Below are positions 56,101-64,000 of a DNA stretch of 64,000 bases, piece by piece. The position numbers were made by a program, and so were the translations under genes. Source of the DNA: Hyaloperonospora brassicae (lineage: Eukaryota > Oomycota > Peronosporomycetes > Peronosporales > Peronosporaceae); the NCBI GenBank assembly GCA_947650285.1, contig CANTFL010000471.1, positions 124,001 through 188,000 of the forward strand, read 5' to 3'. Every line of letters begins with the position of its first letter. The stretch's first letter is position 1. Under the pieces are notes generated by a model. The model was given only the letters and a program-made list of their open reading frames with translations, had not been told where the DNA came from and made no database searches.

Positions 56101-57289
56101 CTAGATCGACAATTCTCCGTCCTGTAAGGCTTGGCTAAAGTCGCCATCAGACATTTCGTCAAATTTAAAGAGAGCGCTCACAGATGGAAGAGTTGCGAGA
56201 CGGATGTAATCATCAACATGACCAGTTACTTTATTAACAAGTGCGTATAGTGTATTGTTGCTTTTATCACTATAAGACGTATCTGACGTGGGGCGCTCAT
56301 CAGCTGCCACCGGGCGTCGGGACTGACGGGTCGTAGACCCATTCCGCTTCTCAAACTTTGGGACAGTAGGGTCCCTGTAGTTGCTAGTTGTCTTAGCACG
56401 CTCTATACAAGAGCTCATGTCTTGAACGACATCTGGTGGAGAATTATGTAACTCGAACACTTCACCCAGTGAATTAACACATACCACTTCACTTGCATTA
56501 AGTGGGATTTGCCCTGAATGCTCTGGCTGTTTGCCAACAATGTCATTATCGACATTCAGTGAGGTGCCACCACGGCCGCCCTCACTTTGTGTAATTTCAC
56601 GTGCCACCGCACTTACATTTGGGAATTACTTCCTGTATGTCCCGCCCGTAGGCCAACCATGCTTGACGCATGCAGTGACGCATTATCACAACGAGTATCA
56701 CTCAACGGAGTACACCCCTCATCAAACACATTAGAAGAGCTCCGCTTAATATTCATGTCATTGACATTCGAGCTAGTTAGCTCCGACATACCAATGTCCA
56801 GCACATTGACATCTTCAGCCAATGACTCGCGCCAATAGTGCTTTTGTGGCCTAGAAAATGTGTTTCATGACTCTTCAAAGCTACGCTAGGAACATTTCGC
56901 GTGGCGCCTAAGGTCTAAGACCTCCAATTGGTCCACGGTTCATGGCGTTCAAGCCATGCCATGCCTAGGATGAGATCGTATCTCGAATCCAAGTCAAGGA
57001 CGAGACAGCGTTCTGTGCTATCAATGTCCAAAATCTTCACGCCCAATTTCAACGAAACTTTAGGCACAGTAACGCGACTACCAGTCGCTAACCGAACAGT
57101 GATGGAATCACCGTCGTGCGCTTTGAGCGCCTCAGCATAGTGCTGACTCCCCTCATAGCAACGACGTCTAAAATAGTTGCATGACGCCCCAGAATCGATT
57201 AATATCGACCGGTGCTTCTCAAAGTTTTTAACTATCGCCTCGGCGACTAACAAGCCAGGCTTGTATCCACGCTTTGTGCTTGCTAGCAC
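56101..57289 (-). pseudogene. G3 protease and protease-RT linker
   Basis: The frame 57289-56915 contains HRSILIDSGASCNYFRRRCY with the catalytic D-S-G, then VRLATGSRVTVPKVSLKLGV and RYDLILGMAWLERHEPW, the standard motif order of Gypsy proteases. A disordered, Ser/Asp-rich linker frame (56607-56101) leads towards RT. Frameshifts separate the two parts near 56900 and 56620. Confidence 0.8.
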
Positions 57290-57375
57290 GGAGCTCTGTA
57301 AGGCTAAGCCCCGTGTTGCTCTACCCCGTAGAGAAGTGACAGAACTCAGTTCTACCCCAGTAGGGCGCCCCGCGC

Positions 57376-58409
57376 CTACTGGGTGTCGACGTTTCCCCGC
57401 GCCATAACAGGTTTCTGGTTGTGGCTGGGGTTTCGACCCATAGGAGACGGGTGTTGCTTACGCAAAGGACAAGTGGGACGCAAGTGTTTAGTGCTTCCGC
57501 ACATGTAACAGCGTTTCACTTCCCGTCGTTGCTCTGCAACATGAAGCTCTGCTTCATCTTCATCTTCAGCATGGCTGAGATCCATCGGTTCTGGCTTACA
57601 GTAAGTCGAGGTGCTCGCAGAGGTTGCCCTCGCAAAGCTTGGGTTGTACCCATTCCAACCATGTCTGGACGCCTTGAATTTGTGCTCAGCATTCTGAGCA
57701 ATTCTCACAGCTTCCTCAAAAGTAGAGGGATGGAACCGAAACACCTCGGTCCTGGCAACGCTAGTGTGAAGACCTTCCATGAAGACGGTCACGTAGACTG
57801 TCTCAGGGAGAGGGTCGGAATGCATGGCAGCCATCAGAGTTCTCAACTCCTGGACATAGTCCGTTAACTCGTTCTTACCCTAACGGGTAGACAAGAAGCG
57901 TGAGCGCACGCGGTAGGCCTGGTTAGGCGGCGAAAAACCCGCAATAGGTCTAGCTTGAGCGAATCCCATTTGGGAAACGCCAAGTCAACCGACGTGTTTC
58001 ACGTCAGAGCCCACTCTCTAGCTCTCCCAGCAACAGTTGAGATGGCCAGCGAGACTTGCTGATACTCGATTGAGACCAAGCCAGATCTCATGGCCATCTC
58101 AATCTCACGGATCTAGAGGATTACGTTTTTCCCCTCCTTCCCGGAGTAATGTTTAACGTCTACCCGAAGGGGACGAGGCTTAACCTCTTCTGGTGGCATC
58201 GCCACGTAGCGTGTCGGCATAGCCGACGCTACCTAGTTTTGAACCTGCCCCAAAAGGGCCGTTTCTTACTGCATGAATGCCTCGACTCGTGCATTGAGCA
58301 CATCGGGACCTTGTGCAGCTAGAAACTCCACGTACTCTGGGCCTACGGCCGCGGTCAGCTTCTCAAGCGCGACCTTTTGGGCCTCAGAGAGGGGTGTAAA
58401 TTGCTCCAT
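57376..58409 (-). pseudogene. G3 gag with zinc knuckle
   Basis: The ATG at 58409 lies 40 bp after the primer-binding site and opens MEQFTPLSEAQKVALEKLTA. The capsid shows VKHYSGKEGKNVIL and SGLVSIEYQQVSLAISTVAG, the Ty3-type retrotransposon gag pattern. After frameshifts the frame 57846-57376 carries the capsid end (FHPSTFEEAVRIAQNAEHKF) and the zinc knuckle CYMCGSTKHLRPTC, a complete CX2CX4HX4C. Gag forms the virus-like particle and binds element RNA. Stops and frameshifts around 57870-58250 break the capsid. Confidence 0.82.
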
Positions 58410-58448
58410 CCTCACAGAGTATCAGTCGTACCGACTTAGGTGTAGATT

Positions 58449-58465
58449 GACTACGATTGCTACCA
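58449..58465 (-). other. G3 primer-binding site
   Basis: On the minus strand, two bases after the LTR end CTACA comes TGGTAGCAATCGTAGTC. The first eight bases match the widespread initiator tRNA-Met type primer site (TGGTAGCA). Confidence 0.75.
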
Positions 58466-58467
58466 AG

Positions 58468-58939
58468 TGTAGCGGAACTACACAGCTCCTTGAGTCAGAG
58501 GAAGACTTAACGCTCTACGAGCAATTTTGGTTCAGAGAACCCGACTCAGAGAGTCAACAAGCTTAGAGTGCTTACGATCTCTGTTCCTGGGGGACCAAAC
58601 GATTCAACAGAATTACAGCACATAGTGCTCAAAAGTACCTACCTTCACATGCATTGCTAAGATCTGAACGTTCAAGACGCCTCGTGGGACACGTGTCTTA
58701 AGTGATCAAAAGGTGAACTGAACTCTATTTCTTTGTTAAACCTAAAAGAACACCTTAGAACAACGTATTTAACCTGCCCTAAATAACCTCTTAAAAGATC
58801 TTGTAATCAATTGATGACAGACATCAGTCTTCAACAATCGGTACACTCACTGTGTTCTAAAATTACTTTATAGGGTACCCCCTCACTTGTGTGCACCACA
58901 CCTATAGTCGACTACCAGCCGACGTGTAACCTCGTTACA
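58468..58939 (-). repeat. G3 5' LTR
   Basis: This 472-bp LTR begins (minus strand) TGTAACGAGGTTACACG and ends CTACA. It is highly similar to 51310-51836 apart from the 52-bp duplication in that copy. Confidence 0.88.
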
Positions 58940-58944
58940 GCATT
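58940..58944. other. G3 target site duplication, right copy
   Basis: GCATT follows the LTR directly and matches 51305-51309. Confidence 0.85.
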
Positions 58945-61097
58945 GCTCCTTGCGGCGTGATGAAGTATGCGTTTTAGTGGAGGACGCAGCGACCGTGGTC
59001 CACGGGGACTCATACGCCATCATCCCAGAGTGTCTAGTCGCACAGAATATTTTCTTGACTACTACGCGCTCTTTTTGTATTAGTAAAGCATCCCGACATT
59101 TTGGAGAGGGCAAGTCAGTCAAAAGCTGTCGTGGCGAAGAGCTATTGGTACCGTTACATCGGTCCTTGCTAGTCGCCGTACTGTGCAATTCTCTGACGTT
59201 CGACCGTGTCAAGTTCATGAATGAGGTGCTGTCGCAATTCAAAAACCCGTTTGAGTGCTTCAGTCTCGTACCACGATATGCAAATGGTAGTGTCGGTTTC
59301 TGTAATGACTAGACATTCAGATACGCTGTAGATACCTGCTATAAAAAAGAATGATATTTCACCCATGCAGCAAGGCCCTACGTACTCCTAATTTTCCGCG
59401 GATAAGCATCGCATATATTCTTAATACGCAAAAGATACGCCCTACTTCGATTGTACAATGTGTGTACAAAGTATTTTGCCAGTACTTACAAGTGTCACGG
59501 ATTAGGCGCACGTGTCGTAGGATTCCATAAAACAAAGGGTTCGGTTCCAGTGCGCGGATCTCGAAAGGCCGCATACAGGTTTCCCATGGGCCTCTTTTTA
59601 TGACCGACCGATGCTTTCGAAACAAACTAGCCTATATTTTGAAACTGGCATCAATGAATGTATGCTAAAACCGTGCAAAATTATGAGTAATCAGGTACTA
59701 GAACTATACCATGCAGCAGCTTAGACACTAAAAGTACATGCAATTACGCCAACCTTAGTATTTGACGACGCCCCTCGACTCGCTGAGGCAGATGAAACGC
59801 TATTCGGAGCAGATCGGATCAAGAACAAGAATAGAAATCTGGAGCTACGCTTTATCCTCTAGCTGGGATGTAGCTACCGCTCACTAAACCATCATCTCAT
59901 TGCCAATGCTTCACCAGATCCCATGGAAGGTTGGAAGCCTTTTGGGAAGTTAATAAGCGCCGAGAAATCAGTCATGCGGTTCTCTTGGCATGTGCGAGAG
60001 GTATTGCCGTGACAAACTCGATGGTCAGGACTGTTGTTATAGTAATCCAAAATATGGATACCAGATCAATGGATCATTGCATACGGCCGCCGCTCAGCTG
60101 ATGTTTCTATCGAGCTAAAAGTTGTAGACGGGATGATCGCGTTCGACTCATGCTTCGTGACATATCGGTGTAAATAGACAATGTGGTTCAAGCTGGGTGT
60201 TGCTGCGGGGGTCAGTCAACTTAAGCGAAGAAAAAATATTGTAAATGAAGACATCTTGCTTGATCTACGATACAGGCGACGGTTCGTGGGATGCTCGGAG
60301 ACTGCCCATGGGAAATACAGATGCAGAGAAGTCAAATCATCGTGTGCTGTTGTCTCTTGTCGAGAGCAATTTACTAGCTGTGTATGCTTGCCGAATGCGA
60401 CTAATTTCTGTCTCTTTACGGAATCGGTGTCATTGCAGCCTGCAAATTGTGAGTCCGATCAAGATAACAACGGATGTAGGGTATGGTTTAATGAACCTTG
60501 GCGCTTGAGTCCCGTCTACTAAGGAATGTGTGAAAACGCTGGAAACCACTTCATCAGAATGAGGAAACACCAGCGCCTGGACACTTCGCCGATCAATCTT
60601 GCTTGACAATTCTCACCTATCAGCATCGTCTGACCTTCGCCCCACGTGATGCAGTCAACATTAGCGCTTTTATTTATAGAGCGTAGTAGCATCTTACGGT
60701 AATTCGCTCATGTCATACCAACTCTAGACGCTAAAATGCTCAATCCTCTGGACGTTTTAGTGGACATTCTCCCAAGCCAAAAACAACAATTATTCCTGCA
60801 TAAAGTCAAACTCGAGGCAATGTTGTTGCGAGCACCGCGTCGCATCAGGCCAGATTCATCCTGTCACGCACGAATTGTTGGCAGTAAAGGAACGAATAAC
60901 AAAAGACCTTAAATTCGGACGCGTGCCAGACGCGTTTCGGCCCCTCGACGGGAGCCTCCTCAGTGGCTTACCGATCACAAAATGAGCTACCCCAGTACTG
61001 CGGTCTCTGCCGCAGTCACACGTTTACCTATGCTAAGAACCTTCTTCAACTTCCTCACCTATAGACTAAATCAGCACTACCTAGCAGACTTCACCGG
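58945..61097. other. Region between G3 and the long repeat, nothing recognised
   Basis: Frames of 60-120 codons occur on both strands (for example 58950-59312 plus, 60181-60522 plus) without recognisable domains. Before the G3 insertion this sequence was contiguous with that at 51300 and below. A possible plus-strand coding trend (LPMLRTFFNFLTYRLNQHYL, about 61030-61090) runs on into the long repeat but is interrupted by stops. Two thirds of the region look like ordinary decayed sequence. Confidence 0.45.
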
Positions 61098-64000
61098 CGT
61101 ACAATTAGTACCCGGATACATCCAAAATCTCAACTTCTAACACAAGCCTTATGCATGGGAATACATCGCTGCTGTATCGTGCGACGAACAGGCAATCGCA
61201 AGCCTAAAGCAGAAAACGACGTGGTTCTCCGTCTGAAAGCAGTGGCAATGTCTTGTCCTACCGGCCGCAAAAAAGCAGAGAGGTTGCAGCTACTGACACC
61301 ACTTACACGCCAAGTGGCTCATCGCAACAAACACTCATCACCACCACTACCACTACCACGAACAAGACGCCAACATCTCGTGTCCGACATGAAAAGACAC
61401 GTCTGTCATCACGGTCAACGTGAATGTATCTTGACAGCGTCTTACTCCCTTTCGATCAGATAGTAAGATTTCACAGCTCCAAAGTGGGTGATACTCCTAG
61501 GCCGCTCACTACATTCCGCAAACTTGTCATGTCAATACATACTTCCAGCATGAATATGCAGCATCTCAAGGAGTTTGAAAGACGATCAGTTTGCAACCGC
61601 GTAGCGCGTTGAACCGTCAACGAACCTACGACGAGATAGGAAAGGAAGCGCTTTCGAAGGCGAAGTGCTGTGCAAAGCGGCAGAGGCCGCGCCCGCAAAG
61701 TCGGAAACAGCTCTGACGTCCGACACGGCATAGCATGAGCCAGGTGCCACACAAACCGACTGACTGATGCGAAGGAAGTAGTGCCAGCGTATGCCAAACG
61801 ATGGAAAGTAACGCATGCCCACCATCATCGCCGGCGCGGGGGAATCGCAGCGGAAAGCAGGTTCGCCGCCCTATGTCATTTAAATGAAACAATAAACCGC
61901 TGACTACCCTTAGCAACAACGTGAGCTTCACCAGGACGTTGCCACCCCGCCACTCTAGCTAATTGCGTCATCTCTCGTCGGAAACGCATAGTCTACATCG
62001 AACGAGGCCTTTGTCTCATTTGCCGAGGAGAATGGAGACCGTATCTTCGGCGACGAAATCGACGACAGTTGCCAACAGCAGCGGTTGCAAATAGACGACC
62101 AGCAGCTTACCAATTGTCTTTCGCTGTATCCACCAGACGAGTCGCCTCGAGTTAGCCAAAACTAGCAATAGCAGATGAGCTGACTTACGAGCAGAGTTTT
62201 TACTTAACAACACACATTAACTTATCCGCCTTTACAAATTAAGATCGACAACGACGAGAAGCTGCGAAGGGCTGCTCGGCATTGCTGCGTTCAAGCTACA
62301 AGGCAAGTCAATGGGTCGTTAATCGGGTTTCGTTGTCGTTACCACCACCTCGCACTACTCGCAAAGCAAAGAGCCGTCGTCATCATCTGCACTGCTTACT
62401 TACTGACGACATCGTCGGCGCAGGCGCTGGTATGCCTTCCGTTGCAGCTTTGTCTATCTATGGAGCTCGGAATTGATGCGAGTGAAGCCGTATTCACGTG
62501 TTGGCACTTCGCGGGTCACGACGTTCGTCTCCTCTATATACCCTTATAGTTCCGCATCTATAGCGAGCTGCCTCGGTCATCTTTCTCGACACCTGCTCGA
62601 CATCTAAAGTGCTTGCATTTGTAGTTTGCGGCGGAGGCAATTCTCCAGAAAGTGGAAATCTGCGGCGATCGTGGGCCCTTCCGTCGTGGCCGATCGTTGT
62701 AATGGACATTGTAATCGTCTACGGATTGCACACTTTCGCAACGTTGGAAGTACACGGACACGTGTTCTTCACCATTTACGTTCTTCACAATGCATTAGGT
62801 CGGCAGACTGGTGCGCTTGGCCGTGTGAGATGAGAAAAGTGCCATGTCGGATGAGGTGCTGCGTTGCGGAGTCATTGCGATAGTTTACGCGAATGCAGCT
62901 AAAAACTGGACGATGCGTACCAGGACACGTCCTGGTACGTGGGCTTCGCGATCGTCTATTTACGTGTTGTTATGTGCAGGACCCTTGACACTCTGAGCCA
63001 CGACACAGCTGAAGGTGCACCTTGTCGTGGGTGATACCTGTGTATGCGGGGCACCCCACGATGGCTGGAGGAAGCAACACTTGCTGATATGCGTGAGCTC
63101 GGGCCTCACGTAGAGCTCTTGCCGCTTCTCGGTGTTTGCAGAATGCGACAGCCTTCAGCCAACCGATGCGAGTTTTCTAGTATCGAGAGACGCGCGATAC
63201 TGAAGAGGTGGGTCCGCCTCGGAAGATTGCCGCGTTTCGTTCGGTCCATTGTGCATTTGGCAGATAGAGCTTGAAAGGAATCAGATGCGCTGAAATTCGG
63301 TCCTTGTTGCAGTGCAAACATCGTGGTAACGGTCTTACACGCGCTGACATAGTCGGCGGGGTAACCTTGGAGCTCGACAGTTGACCCAGCGGCCCAAGTG
63401 TTTGACACTTCAGAGCGCTTTGCGGTTATGCCAGTCCAGTGTCGAATGAGGCTACGTTAGCACGTTCGTGCGCTTGGGCGGTCCCAGAAGTGTGTGCTGC
63501 GGTCTCTCTGCACCCCTTGCATGTCAGCAGTCTCCTCCAGTCGTTCTCTACCGGGCGTTCAGCATGTCAGCAGTCTCCTCCAGTCGTTTTCTGCCGGGCG
63601 TTTGGCGTGTAAAAGGTTGAGTTGCTTAATTGCGTATGTCCAGACGAGCTACAGAGTTTACGTGCCTGCTTGCCGACGGTAAAACGGTTGCATGAATCCT
63701 GGTTTACCAACTTTGTTTTTACTCGTAGACGGCCCCGTCATTTCACGCAAACATACGCCGACTGCGACGTGCCCCCTCCTGCAGAGCCTACGTCGACGAC
63801 GGTCGCCCCGTTACCGGGACCTGCGATGCCAGCTGTGTGCGATGTGACAGGGGTTGCTGTCTTATGACGGGAAACTCTTCTGCAACGGTCCTGTCCGTTT
63901 TGGAGTCGGGAGAGGTGTCGTTAACAGACGAGGGGGCTGGCCAGAGTATCGTCTCTCGCTACATTGACGCCATTGCTTGAGGAGTGCATGCAGCAAAAGT
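61098..64000. repeat. Long direct repeat, copy 2
   Basis: This is the second copy of 1-2903, same orientation, constant offset 61097. It carries the same palindrome (62916-62939), 43-bp tandem pair (63519-63604) and the start of the broken frame (63864, with the same TGA at 63978-63980). It is truncated by the window end. Confidence 0.85.

Larger units (their letters stand above)
51310..58939 (-). mobile_element. G3: full-length chromodomain Gypsy element with antisense frame
   Basis: The 7630-bp element is bounded by LTRs (51310-51836 and 58468-58939) and by an exact 5-bp duplication, GCATT. On the minus strand it has primer-binding site, gag, zinc knuckle, protease, reverse transcriptase, RNase H, integrase and chromodomain. 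On the plus strand, from just inside the 3' LTR, it has a 433-codon frame that overlaps the chromodomain and the end of integrase. It is the best preserved retroelement in the window; each pol domain has only a few stops or frameshifts. Confidence 0.92.

Noticed and set aside
58950..59312. 120-codon plus-strand frame next to G3
   Set aside because: It begins at the G3 boundary, has no recognisable domain, and a similar-sized frame lies opposite. Insufficient support for a gene call.

Overview
The window reads as a repeat-dominated stretch of an oomycete genome, most likely a plant-pathogenic Peronosporales species (downy mildew or Phytophthora relative). Two things suggest this. The retroelements have the Gypsy chromodomain and Copia types usual in these genomes. 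The single well-formed gene (4559-5218) is a secreted RxLR-like effector with an initiator-like promoter motif about 50 bp upstream. I see no tRNA, rRNA, CRISPR array or bacterial operon.

Layout, left to right. 1-2903 is one copy of a repeat that returns in direct orientation at 61098-64000 (both cut by the window ends). 3016-4348 holds a 287-bp duplicated block whose second copy ends 210 bp before the effector gene. 5219-15385 is a long A+T-rich stretch without recognisable genes. 15386-22072 is a short chromodomain Gypsy element, here called G1a. 22072-22623 is the 3' end of a Copia element. 22623-23936 is A+T-rich. 23937-36464 is a large degenerate chromodomain Gypsy element (G2) with about 1-kb LTRs. 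36465-37234 is A+T-rich. 37235-43921 is a second copy of the short Gypsy in the opposite orientation (G1b). 43922-48892 is the 5' part of a Copia element on the minus strand. About 49750-51070 is a LINE 3' fragment. 51310-58939 is a third chromodomain Gypsy (G3, minus strand) with an exact 5-bp target duplication. 58945-61097 is unassigned.

Three observations stand out. First, G1a and G1b are exact mirror images (paired coordinates always sum to 59307). The Copia open reading frame stops at the outer edge of G1b and resumes on the other strand at the inner edge of G1a. The simplest reading is that a 15-kb segment containing G2 was inverted by recombination between two inverted Gypsy copies. 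Second, all three chromodomain Gypsy families carry, between the chromodomain and the 3' LTR, a long reading frame on the opposite strand. It is clearest in G3, with 433 codons broken by only two amber codons. This resembles the antisense ORFs of plant Tat-lineage elements, and I do not know of a description of it in oomycetes. Third, G1 has lost nearly all of gag-pol but keeps LTRs, a primer-binding site, a gag remnant, a chromodomain and the antisense frame, which makes it a non-autonomous derivative.

Every retroelement reading frame is broken by stops or frameshifts, so nothing here except the effector looks able to make an intact product. Protein-family calls rest on motifs read by eye. 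Element ends are read from terminal TG/CA motifs, primer-binding sites and repeat boundaries.
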